From: an uncultured Bacteroidia bacterium | GTDB taxonomy: Bacteria > Bacteroidota > Bacteroidia > Bacteroidales > UBA932 | DNA: 64,000 nucleotides | NCBI GenBank assembly: GCA_902784965.1 | Contig: CACZWU010000005.1 | Coordinates: forward strand, 1 to 64,000 | Direction: 5' to 3' | In this document: one piece after another, positions 9,002-17,191 of the stretch | Layout: every line of letters starts with the position of its first letter | How positions within the stretch are numbered: the first letter of the stretch is position 1 | The notes under the pieces: generated by a model | Databases searched by the model: none | What the model was told of the DNA's origin: nothing | Seen by the model: the letters and a program-made list of their open reading frames with translations, nothing else | Translations under genes and position numbers: made by a program

Positions 9002-10458
9002 CGGCCCTCCATCTGTTTGAGGCGTTGCCAGACCGTATAGTACTGGGCCGCCATAAAGTTGTTTTTATTCTGGTTGTAGAGAATGGCCATCATCAGGTCG
9101 AGTCCGTCGTAGAAAGTGATGAAATCGTCCTGGAAACGTACGCTGCGGATGTAGGCGTACACGGGATCGGAGGCAAGGTTTTCTTCGCTTTGGATCAACG
9201 CTTTACGTCCCAGCGCCCATTGACGGTAGAAAAGGCTGTGTGAGAGAATGTCCAGGTATTTTTCGGCTCGGTCGTACCAGCCGTTGACGATGTTGCACTC
9301 GGCAATCCGACTCATGAAACGACCGCTCTTGCGGCCGTTCTGGATGGATTCCTGCACGTCGAAGAAATACTGCAGCGTGATGTTGGGCATACCCATCATC
9401 CAGAGCGCTTCGGCCGAAGTGATGTCCGACATATTGTCACGGATGCTGGGCAGGATGAGCCCTTCGGTCCCACACTGGTAGAAATCTGTCAGGCGGGTTT
9501 CGAGCTGCCCGTTCATAAACAGGCAGAAATTGACCGAGCAGGCGCTCACTGGATTGCGGGGCTGGTACTTTTCGGCCCGGCTGATGACATCGGCATAGCG
9601 TTCGTGCCGGATCAGCCAGTCGTAGGCCAGTACTTCGTGGGTATCCTTATTGTAAGTATGGTGTACGCCGGCCCAGGTGCCAAGGCCCAGAAGAAGGAGG
9701 GAGGGCAAGGCCCAGATGCCGGGGCGGCGCAGACGGAAGGGCAGGCCGCAGAGCAGGATGACCAGCAGGGTAACGACAGGAATGATGATTTGCAAGGCCG
9801 GGAGAGATTCCACCAGCCGGTAGTAATTGATCCCGAAGAAGGCGTCACGGGCCGGATACTGAGAGGCGAGAAGCCGGTATCCGGCAAAATAGACGCCTGC
9901 GGTATAGACCAGCATCAGCAGGTCTTCCCCTCTCCGGCCGCGGATGACCGAGATCAGGATGGGCACGATGATCACAGGTCCGGCGATCCACCAGCCCAGA
10001 GGGATGAGCCACAGGCGGTGCCAGCGGGCACGTGTCATTACCGGACAGAACGCCAGGGCCAGAATCAGTGCCACGGGATAGCTGATAAGCACTTCCACAT
10101 CACCCTGGTAGACGAGCATCAGCAGGGAGGGGATGAAGGAAAGCGCATAGAAGCAGCGCCGGCCGTTCTCTCCGGCCGGCCGGGCGGCTCTCCAGACCAG
10201 CTGCTGAAGCAGGACAGCCATCAGGGCCAGAATCAAGGCGCCGGCTGCCCGTAAATAGAAAAACTGTACCAGGAATTCCGACAACCAGTCTGCCGGGCCG
10301 CCGGGCAGAGCCAGACGTTCTGCCAGGTAGTCCCAGGTAAACAGGAAAAGTTGGTTCTGCTCCTGATAGGAGAGGTCCTGCGGGAAAAGCCACATCCAGA
10401 AGATGAATACGGTCACGCCCAGCAGACTGCTTGCCAAAGTCCGATACAATTGATTCAT
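8998..10458 (-). CDS. Full-length DUF6057-like polytopic membrane protein
   Basis: The 486-residue protein has about eight hydrophobic segments in its first 250 residues (first at about 9-25, last at about 230-255). A soluble TPR-like helical region follows up to the end. It lacks the all-aromatic ending of its paralogs but keeps their overall pattern (NIVNGWYDRAEKYLDIL; compare the matching segments in the other two). The start codon is five bases after the T-run of a terminator that closes the SusC/SusD/binding-protein group, so it probably depends on read-through or an internal promoter I cannot see. It is the first gene of the DUF6057/PD40/DUF4369/GH5 group. Confidence 0.7.
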   Translation of the reverse strand: MNQLYRTLASSLLGVTVFIFWMWLFPQDLSYQEQNQLFLFTWDYLAERLALPGGPADWLSEFLVQFFYLRAAGALILALMAVLLQQLVWRAARPAGENGRRCFYALSFIPSLLMLVYQGDVEVLISYPVALILALAFCPVMTRARWHRLWLIPLGWWIAGPVIIVPILISVIRGRRGEDLLMLVYTAGVYFAGYRLLASQYPARDAFFGINYYRLVESLPALQIIIPVVTLLVILLCGLPFRLRRPGIWALPSLLLLGLGTWAGVHHTYNKDTHEVLAYDWLIRHERYADVISRAEKYQPRNPVSACSVNFCLFMNGQLETRLTDFYQCGTEGLILPSIRDNMSDITSAEALWMMGMPNITLQYFFDVQESIQNGRKSGRFMSRIAECNIVNGWYDRAEKYLDILSHSLFYRQWALGRKALIQSEENLASDPVYAYIRSVRFQDDFITFYDGLDLMMAILYNQNKNNFMAAQYYTVWQRLKQMEGR

Positions 10459-10462
10459 CGTT

Positions 10463-10493
10463 AAAAAAGCAGCCGCCCGTAAGCGGCTGCTTT
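10463..10493 (-). terminator. Rho-independent terminator after the SusCD/binding-protein genes
   Basis: An 11-bp stem (10466-10476 with 10483-10493) with a six-base loop is followed on the minus strand by a run of six Ts. It begins 19 bases past the binding-protein stop at 10512 and ends next to the start of the DUF6057 gene at 10458. Confidence 0.85.
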
Positions 10494-10511
10494 ACTGAAA
10501 GTCAGTTTGTT

Positions 10512-11993
10512 TTATCTGACGGGCTGGAATCTCCACCACGTGCATTCGCCCCAACTCCAGGCAGCCTGTCCGTTGGCGCAAATCAGGGTCAGCAGATTAC
10601 CGTCCATATAGACAATCTCGTAGTTGTCTGCTACGGTGCCGCCCGTATTGATGATGAACGGCCACAGAATGCCGGAACCGCCAGCCGTGACCAGGTCGCC
10701 CATCTTGTAGGCGCCGCTGTTCCAACTGAAGTTCTCTACCGAATAAGGAGACGAAGCAATCTGCTTGCCGTCCTGATCATAGGAGGTGACAATACCGTCT
10801 ACGCTGTTGAACACCATGTAGGCGTCACTGCTGCCGTAGCCGTATGCCACGCCACCGGAGTGCTGGATCTGTTCGGTTTCCAGCTGCTCGGGCAAGCATC
10901 CCCACCACAGGCCCGGGATTTCGCCCGCTGCCAGGTTGGCGCCGTGCCCCGGATCACCGATATAACCGGCGTTGCCCCAGGTAGAGCCATTGATCGGGTA
11001 GTAGGTCCAGGCGCGCTCACCGCTGCCGGCGAGGGCTGCGTCCGGATCGGAGGCGTTCTTGAAGCGCCACCAGGTGCACTCACCCCAACTCCAGGCTCCC
11101 TGGCCGTTGGCACAGATGAGCGAGAGGTTGTTCGGGTCGACATAGACCACGTCGAACTCGTTGGCGCGTTTTCCGCCCGTGTTGATGATGAACGGGAAGA
11201 GGATCGGGGCGTCGGTGGTGACCAGTGTACCGTAGTGATAACCGTCGGTGCATTCCGGATCGTAGTTGTTGAGGGAGAAGGAACCTTTGGCAATCTGGGT
11301 ACCGTCGGCCTTGTAGGAGATGCACTCCATATCCTCATTGAAAATCATATAGGCGTTCGGATCGCCGTAGCCGTACACCGTGCCGCCAGCGTGCTGGATC
11401 TGTTCGGTTTCCAGCTGCTCGGGCAGGCATCCCCACCACAGGCCCGGGATTTCGCCCGCTGCCACATTGGCGCCGTGACCGGCATCGCCGATATAACCGG
11501 CATTGCCCCAGGTAGATCCGTTCATGGGGTTCCACTTCCAGGCCTTGGAACCGGATTCACCGGTGAGGACTTTCACGGCCGGATCGAGGTCGGCCGGGAC
11601 GTACACATTGACCGAACTCTCGAAGAAGACCAAGGAAGCGTCCTGGTTGATGGTGGAAACGCCGAAAGGCTGGTTGGAATCAGCACCGCGGCGCGGCGTG
11701 ATGTTGAACACGCCGGAAGCACCGGTAGCCAGGACATTCTTGGAACCATCGGATTTGTAGTTGAACACCTGAACGGTCTGTGAAGGGTTCGTGGTGTACT
11801 TGATGTAGTTACCATCGGACATCGGCTGCGTGCAGGCAGCGTCAGCATACTGTCCGACGATGGTGAAGGCACTCTGGAGCTCTCCGGATGAGATGGGCGT
11901 ACCCGCCTCGGGACCTTTGATGATCACGGGTTCGCAGGAAACCAGCATCACACCTGCCAGAGCGAGAATCGAGAAATAGAATATTTTCTTCAT
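10512..11993 (-). CDS. Surface glycan-binding lipoprotein with a tandemly duplicated domain
   Basis: Starting at the ATG at 11993 gives MKKIFYFS and a lipobox ending VMLVSCEPV; a start four codons earlier is possible. An N-terminal beta domain (about residues 35-140 of the 493) is followed by two copies of a roughly 167-residue module. Each module contains NGSTWGNAGYIGD, GEIPGLWWGCLPEQLETEQ, a PFIINTGG segment and the ending GAWSWGECTWWRF or its close match. The many exposed-type tryptophans and the position directly after SusD point to a SusE/SusF-like or SGBP-B-like binding protein at the cell surface. I do not recognise a named carbohydrate-binding family. The acidic residue right after the lipid cysteine suits surface export. 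Confidence 0.75.
   Translation of the reverse strand: MKKIFYFSILALAGVMLVSCEPVIIKGPEAGTPISSGELQSAFTIVGQYADAACTQPMSDGNYIKYTTNPSQTVQVFNYKSDGSKNVLATGASGVFNITPRRGADSNQPFGVSTINQDASLVFFESSVNVYVPADLDPAVKVLTGESGSKAWKWNPMNGSTWGNAGYIGDAGHGANVAAGEIPGLWWGCLPEQLETEQIQHAGGTVYGYGDPNAYMIFNEDMECISYKADGTQIAKGSFSLNNYDPECTDGYHYGTLVTTDAPILFPFIINTGGKRANEFDVVYVDPNNLSLICANGQGAWSWGECTWWRFKNASDPDAALAGSGERAWTYYPINGSTWGNAGYIGDPGHGANLAAGEIPGLWWGCLPEQLETEQIQHSGGVAYGYGSSDAYMVFNSVDGIVTSYDQDGKQIASSPYSVENFSWNSGAYKMGDLVTAGGSGILWPFIINTGGTVADNYEIVYMDGNLLTLICANGQAAWSWGECTWWRFQPVR
10521..11555 (-). repeat. Internal tandem duplication in the glycan-binding protein gene
   Basis: The stretches 11055-11555 and 10521-11021 encode two modules of about 167 residues. 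Long nucleotide blocks are almost identical, for example the part encoding GLWWGCLPEQLETEQIQH at about 10860-10920 and 11400-11460. The middle of each module, around the YGYG segment and after it, has diverged. Confidence 0.85.
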
Positions 11994-12025
11994 AACTTGA
12001 ATCATTTCTAATAGGTATGAGTCTG

Positions 12026-13810
12026 CTACCAGCCCGGGAAGTCAAACTGGGAACCCCAGCCTTCATTCTGGACGAACTTATACTCTTCGCCAGCACCGGC
12101 GGAGAGGGAAATCTGGCTGCTCGGGATAGATACGAAGCCCTTGGTAGCGGTGTAGCGGTTGCCGTAGCCACCATTGTACTTGGAGGCATTGTTCGAGCCT
12201 TCCACACCGTTGTTCCACACTTTCACGCCTTCCTGTTTGTCGAGGGCGCTGACGGCATAGCTCTCGCCGTAGCGGCGCAAATCGTTGAAGCGGACGCCTT
12301 CGAAGGCGAGCTCCCAGCGGCGCTCATTGCGAAGGTTCTCGTCGTTGAGCGGCTTGCTGGGCAGACCGGCGCGGGCACGGACCTTGTCGAAGGAAGCCTG
12401 GTTGCCGTTGATTTCGGCATCCATCAGCAGTACTTCGGCGAAACGGATCATAACCATGTCGTTCACACTGTTGAGCTGGAAGTTGTCTTCGTTGCCGCTT
12501 GACCAGGTCAGGTCGGGGAACATCACGTTGGTGAAGCTCTTCATATACTTGCCGTTCGCTTCGCTCCACGCCATCACGGGCATAATCTTGGTCTGGTAGA
12601 AACCACTCTCCTGGATGTTGGAGTCACCGCCGAACACATAGGTACCGCTGAAGTTCTCCACCGGGATGATGGAGGCGTCCAGACGGGCGTCGTTCGGTTC
12701 GAGGGCCTTCCAGTCGGAAACCAGCGACGGGTTGACCGGGCACATACCCCAGCCCACACCGAACGGGATACATTCACCGTTGTCGAGGCTCTGGCCACGG
12801 ACACCGAGGAAGAGGGCGGTCTGGTTGGAGTAACCGATGGTAGTGCTCCAGGACGGCTGGGTGTTGAATTTGATGATGAACATGGCTTCCGGGTTGCGGG
12901 CCCCGTCATCTTCTACCCATTTGTAACCTTTTCCGTACCAAGGGTTCTTCTCATCGTTGATGGTGCAACGGTTGGTGTAAGCCCAGAGGTTGTGGTAGTC
13001 GTTGACCAGGGTGTAACCGGAGTTGTTCACACAGTCGGTGATGTAAGCGCCGACTTCAGCCTTGGAAATCTTGGTGCCTTCGGCGATGCTGACGCCGATG
13101 GCCTCGTTCTCGTATGCGGGGAGCGTGATTTCGCTCAGGCCATAGAAGCCGGAAGCGAAGAGATAGGCGCGACCCAGAAGGGCTTCAGCGCAATATTTGT
13201 CGACGTGGCCGTCGCCGATAGCCTGCTTGGCGGGCATGATGTCGGCAGCGATCTTGCAGTCTTCGATGATCTGGCCCCAGAGCGCTTCACCGCTGATCTG
13301 CGGCTGGGTGGGGTCGGCCTGCGAAGTAACCGGGCAAGGGATGTTACCGAACATCGAAGCGAGTTCGTAGTAATACCAAGCACGGAGGAAGAATGCTTCA
13401 CCCATATACTGGTTGAGTTGTGCCACGCCGCAGTTCGGCATCGCCTCGATGGCGGCGTTCGCGCGCGCGATACCTTTATAGCGGTCGACATAGAAACCAT
13501 TGTACATGTCGGAACCGAAATTGAGCAAGAGGTCTTCCGCCTGCATCGTCTGGTCGTTCTGTCCACCGCCGCCCAGTGCATCGTCCGATGCAGCGACGGA
13601 CCACAGGAAGTGGTTGACGTGGACGTTGTTGCCGATGGAGACGTTCAGGTTGTTGTAGATACCCGCAAGCATCTGCTCAGCGTCGGTTGCGTTCACCGGG
13701 AAGTTGCTGCTGTCTTTTGACCAGTAGTTGGTGGTGTCGAGAAATGACTCACAGGAAGCGAAAGAGAACACAAGGGCGGCCATGGCCGCGAGTTTGATTA
13801 TCTTTTTCAT
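12026..13810 (-). CDS. SusD/RagB-family outer-membrane glycan-binding lipoprotein
   Basis: The chosen ATG at 13810 gives a signal of MKKIIKLAAMAAL type with the lipobox FSFASCESF; an ATG three codons upstream is an alternative. The 594-residue protein has SusD features: an N-terminal helical region (LAGIYNNLNV, RGIARANAAIEAMP-like segment, then LRAWYYYELASMFGNIP) and a C-terminal part ending in RNERRWELAFEGVRFNDLRRYG. It directly follows SusC with a 14-base gap. Known biology: SusD caps the SusC barrel and loads oligosaccharides at the cell surface. Ligand specificity cannot be read from sequence; the neighbouring enzymes suggest a beta-mannan or xyloglucan fragment. Confidence 0.95.
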   Translation of the reverse strand: MKKIIKLAAMAALVFSFASCESFLDTTNYWSKDSSNFPVNATDAEQMLAGIYNNLNVSIGNNVHVNHFLWSVAASDDALGGGGQNDQTMQAEDLLLNFGSDMYNGFYVDRYKGIARANAAIEAMPNCGVAQLNQYMGEAFFLRAWYYYELASMFGNIPCPVTSQADPTQPQISGEALWGQIIEDCKIAADIMPAKQAIGDGHVDKYCAEALLGRAYLFASGFYGLSEITLPAYENEAIGVSIAEGTKISKAEVGAYITDCVNNSGYTLVNDYHNLWAYTNRCTINDEKNPWYGKGYKWVEDDGARNPEAMFIIKFNTQPSWSTTIGYSNQTALFLGVRGQSLDNGECIPFGVGWGMCPVNPSLVSDWKALEPNDARLDASIIPVENFSGTYVFGGDSNIQESGFYQTKIMPVMAWSEANGKYMKSFTNVMFPDLTWSSGNEDNFQLNSVNDMVMIRFAEVLLMDAEINGNQASFDKVRARAGLPSKPLNDENLRNERRWELAFEGVRFNDLRRYGESYAVSALDKQEGVKVWNNGVEGSNNASKYNGGYGNRYTATKGFVSIPSSQISLSAGAGEEYKFVQNEGWGSQFDFPGW

Positions 13811-13824
13811 ATCAGTCATTCAAA

Positions 13825-16800
13825 TTAAAATTTAAGATTGAGGCCGATCAGGAAGGTCTTGGCCTGCGGATAATAACCCAGGTCAATGCCCTTTGCCCAA
13901 CTGTCGAAGCCAGAGGAAGAACCAACCTCAGGGTCGAGACCTTTGAACTTGGTGAAGCAGAACGGGTTCTGGGCCTGTACATAGAGACGGCACTGGCCGA
14001 ACGGAGCGTTCTTCCACAGACGTTTGAAGTCGTAGCCGAAGGTGATGGTCTGGATACGGAAGAAGTCTGCATTTTCGATGAAAATGTCAGAGTTGTTCAT
14101 ATAGTTGTAGTTCGTACCGGCCACCAGGCGGGGGAAGTGATTGGACGTATTCTCACCATGCCAGTAGCCGTACACTTCGGTAGTATAGTTGTTCCACTGG
14201 CTGTCGGAGTAACGGCGGTAAGCACGGAAGACCTGATGTCCGAACATGCCGTAACCGCTGGCTGAGAAGTCGAAGCCCTTGAAATAGATGGAGAAGTTCG
14301 CACCGAGGGTGAAGTCGGGGTTCGGATCGCCGGTGATCGTCTTGTCGGACTCGTTGATCACGCCGTCGTGGTTGAGGTCAGCGAATTTGAGGTCACCGGG
14401 GACCACGTCTTCCACGATGGTGCCGTTGCCGGCTGCCTTCCAGGCGTCGATCTCGGCCTGGTTCTGGAAAACGCCTTCGGACTTGTAGGTCCAGAAGTAG
14501 CCGATCGGGAAACCGACCTGGGCGCGATACATTTCGGAGATGCCCTGGACCACGTTGCCCTGGCCGTGGATGATACCTTCATCGTTGGCAATACGGGTGA
14601 CGCGGTTTTTGTTGTAGGCACCGTTGACACCGATGCTGTAGGAGAAGTCCTGGCTGCGGGCGTCGTTCCAGTTGAGAGCGAGCTCGACACCGCTGTTGCG
14701 CACGTCACCACCGTTGATATACGGGGCGTTGGCACCGAAGTGACCCATAATCGGCGCGTTGACCAGCCAGTTCTTGGTGTCTTTCTGGTACCAGTCGAAG
14801 GCGATGCTCAGGCGGCTGTTGAACAGGCGGGCGTCAAAACCGAGGTCGAGCTGCTGGGAAGTCTCCCAGGTGATGTCGGGGTTGGCCAGCTTGTCAGCGT
14901 AGGCGCCGGTACCGGAGGTAGTGGAGGTCGGGCCGGTGTAGAAAGAGTAACCCCCATCTGCCGCACCCACCGAAATCGTGGAAAGGTACTGGAAATTGGA
15001 GATGGCGCAGTTACCGTTCTGGCCCCAGCTGCCACGGATTTTCAGGAAGTCGATGACATTCCTGTTCCACCAGCTTTCATTGGAGACCACCCAGCCGGCG
15101 GAGACGGAAGGGAAGGTACCCCAGCGGCGGCCGCGAGCAAAGTTGGAAGAACCGTCGTGACGGAGAATCAGGGAGAGCATGTATTTCTCGGCGTAGTTGT
15201 AATTGATACGGCCGAAGAAGGAGACCAGGCCGCTGTCACCCCAGGTGGAGCCGGAAACGTCGGTCAACGAAGGGTCGCCGGAAGTGTTGCTCACATAGGC
15301 GTATTTCCACTGGTTGGGCCAGAGGACACCGCTGTTACCGGAGCCGACGTCTTCGCCGAATCCGCTGTGCTCGAGGGTGTTACCGATGAGGGCGTCGAAG
15401 TGGTGGTCACCGCCCAGGTCGAACACATAGTTGACGGTGTTTTCCCAGGACCAGCTCCAGCCTGCGCCGGCGCTCTGGTTCACGATATCGGTATCGGAGA
15501 AAGCGTAGTTGGTCAGGCGGTAGGCCAAGCTGTACTGACGATAGGTGTAGGCGCTCATACGGTAGTTGAACTGGCTCTTCCAGGTCAGGCCCTTGATGGG
15601 CTGGACACGAAGGTTGGCCGACATCGTCAGACCGTAGTTGTGGCTGTCATTGTTACCGCGGGAAGAATAGACCATTGCAGCAATCGGGTTGCTGGTGTAG
15701 GGGTCGAGATCCCAGAGGCCACTCTTGCTCAGCCAGTCATATTCGGCATAGTCGCCGTCAGGCAGGTAAACGGGGACCAGCGGGTTGGCCGACAGCATCG
15801 AGAAGATATCGTTCCAGTAGTGGTTGCCCGTACCGATACCGCCCTTGCGGCTGGTGGTGAAGGTCAGGTTTTCACCGAAGGAGATGATGTCGAGGTCGCC
15901 TTTCTTCCAGATCACGTGGTCGGAGTTGAGGCGGACGGTCAGACGCTTGTAGTTGGAAGCAACGGGCTTGCCGAAGATACCTTCCTGGTCGGTGTAGCTG
16001 ACACCCATGGAGAATTTGGAGATGTCCGTACCGCCGACGAGGTTGACGGCGTGGTTCGTGCTCGGCGCGTTCTTGTTGCGCATCGCATCCAGCCAGTCGG
16101 TTCCGATGAAGGAACCGTCCATAATGCTGTTATAGAGGGCGGGGTTGAGGGTGCCGGCCCAGTCGATGGGGTCTTTGCCCATATTGAAGTTGACCTGGCT
16201 CTGGATGTCCATATACTGGCGGGCATTCAGGAGTTCGGGCATCTTCTGGACGTTCTGGACACCGTAGAAGCCGTCGTAGGTAACGGTCAGCTTGCCGCTC
16301 TTACCCTGTTTGGTCGTGACCAGGATCACACCGTTGGCACCACGGGCACCGTAGATGGCGCAGGATGCGGCGTCCTTCAGCACGTCGATGCTCTCGATGT
16401 CGGAAGGGTTGAGGGAGTTGATGTCACCGCCCGTCACGCCGTCGATCACATACAGAGGCGCATAGGAACCGGTGGTACCCATACCGCGGATGTTCACATT
16501 GTAGCCGGAACCCGGCTGGCCGTTTGAGCTCATGATGCTCACACCGGGCGTAGACGACTGCATAGCGCCCAGAGCGCTGGTCGAGTTGAGTTTAGCCAGC
16601 TCTTCTCCTTTGACCTGGACGGTGGAACCAGTGACCAGTTTCTTTTTCTGGACACCGTAACCCACCACCACCAGTTCATCGAGGAACTCGGCGTCTTCCT
16701 CCAGGAAAACGTTGAAAACCGTTTGGGTTCCAATCGCAATCACCTGGGTCTTGTAACCGATGGATGAAATTTCGATCGTCGCGCCAGGTTTGACGTTCAG

Positions 16801-16977
16801 TACGAAATTACCATCCACATCTGTAGAGGCACCATTCTGGGTGCCGCTTTCAATGACACTCGCGCCAATCACCGGGCCGTAGCTGTCGGTAACCGTACCG
16901 GAGATCCGGACGGTCTGCGCCAACGCGGCCGTAGCGAGAAGCAAGAACATCATAGAGGCAAAAAACTTGCTCTTCAT
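13825..16977 (-). CDS. SusC/RagA-family TonB-dependent outer-membrane transporter
   Basis: The 1050-residue protein has a cleavable signal (ATAALAQTV), an N-terminal carboxypeptidase-regulatory-like domain (ISGTVTDSYGPVIGASVIE, ending in an IGYKTQ segment), a TonB-box-like stretch (DELVVVGYG) and a plug (NVNIRGMG, VIDGVTGGDINSLNPSDIESI-type segment, GARGANGVILVTTK). A long beta-barrel follows and ends in aromatic KF. This is the full expected length. It heads the leftward operon with SusD and is divergent from the AraC regulator. It imports oligosaccharides across the outer membrane using energy delivered by TonB. Confidence 0.97.
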   Translation of the reverse strand: MKSKFFASMMFLLLATAALAQTVRISGTVTDSYGPVIGASVIESGTQNGASTDVDGNFVLNVKPGATIEISSIGYKTQVIAIGTQTVFNVFLEEDAEFLDELVVVGYGVQKKKLVTGSTVQVKGEELAKLNSTSALGAMQSSTPGVSIMSSNGQPGSGYNVNIRGMGTTGSYAPLYVIDGVTGGDINSLNPSDIESIDVLKDAASCAIYGARGANGVILVTTKQGKSGKLTVTYDGFYGVQNVQKMPELLNARQYMDIQSQVNFNMGKDPIDWAGTLNPALYNSIMDGSFIGTDWLDAMRNKNAPSTNHAVNLVGGTDISKFSMGVSYTDQEGIFGKPVASNYKRLTVRLNSDHVIWKKGDLDIISFGENLTFTTSRKGGIGTGNHYWNDIFSMLSANPLVPVYLPDGDYAEYDWLSKSGLWDLDPYTSNPIAAMVYSSRGNNDSHNYGLTMSANLRVQPIKGLTWKSQFNYRMSAYTYRQYSLAYRLTNYAFSDTDIVNQSAGAGWSWSWENTVNYVFDLGGDHHFDALIGNTLEHSGFGEDVGSGNSGVLWPNQWKYAYVSNTSGDPSLTDVSGSTWGDSGLVSFFGRINYNYAEKYMLSLILRHDGSSNFARGRRWGTFPSVSAGWVVSNESWWNRNVIDFLKIRGSWGQNGNCAISNFQYLSTISVGAADGGYSFYTGPTSTTSGTGAYADKLANPDITWETSQQLDLGFDARLFNSRLSIAFDWYQKDTKNWLVNAPIMGHFGANAPYINGGDVRNSGVELALNWNDARSQDFSYSIGVNGAYNKNRVTRIANDEGIIHGQGNVVQGISEMYRAQVGFPIGYFWTYKSEGVFQNQAEIDAWKAAGNGTIVEDVVPGDLKFADLNHDGVINESDKTITGDPNPDFTLGANFSIYFKGFDFSASGYGMFGHQVFRAYRRYSDSQWNNYTTEVYGYWHGENTSNHFPRLVAGTNYNYMNNSDIFIENADFFRIQTITFGYDFKRLWKNAPFGQCRLYVQAQNPFCFTKFKGLDPEVGSSSGFDSWAKGIDLGYYPQAKTFLIGLNLKF

Positions 16978-17085
16978 AGGTTGAAAGTGTTGGTAAAAAA
17001 TATTGTTATGTAGTTTAAATGTGTTTGTTTTCCGTGTCCCTACGTGCGCGTGCGTAAAGGTGCGCGGGCATAATTATATGTATGG

Positions 17086-17093
17086 CAAATGTA
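17086..17093 (-). promoter_or_regulatory. Candidate -7 box of the susC promoter
   Basis: On the minus strand these bases read TACATTTG, matching the Bacteroidota -7 consensus TAnnTTTG. It lies 108 bases upstream of the susC start. I find no convincing -33 TTTG at the expected distance. The box lies inside the repeated 14-mer. Confidence 0.4.
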
Positions 17094-17176
17094 CAAATAA
17101 ATTGTATAACAGGGATGCTTCCCATTGGAATTGTTAAAAAAGTATTAATAATTACACTTTTTGTACAAATATTGAT

Positions 17177-17184
17177 TATCTTTG
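17177..17184 (+). promoter_or_regulatory. Candidate -7 box of the araC promoter
   Basis: TATCTTTG matches the Bacteroidota -7 consensus and is followed after exactly seven bases by the araC ATG at 17192. Transcription would start at or near the start codon, giving a leaderless or nearly leaderless message. Confidence 0.5.
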
Positions 17185-17191
17185 TTCCATT

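Noticed and set aside
10431..11783. Plus-strand open frame with internal repeats (FDLFGFQLLGQASPPQARDF type)
   Set aside because: The repeat is the antisense of the duplicated glycan-binding module, not an independent repeat protein.
14368..16527. 719-residue plus-strand open frame opposite SusC
   Set aside because: It mirrors the SusC codons and is rich in Val, Gly and Ala from the antisense of GC-rich codons. No start context or family pattern is seen, and SusC is certain.
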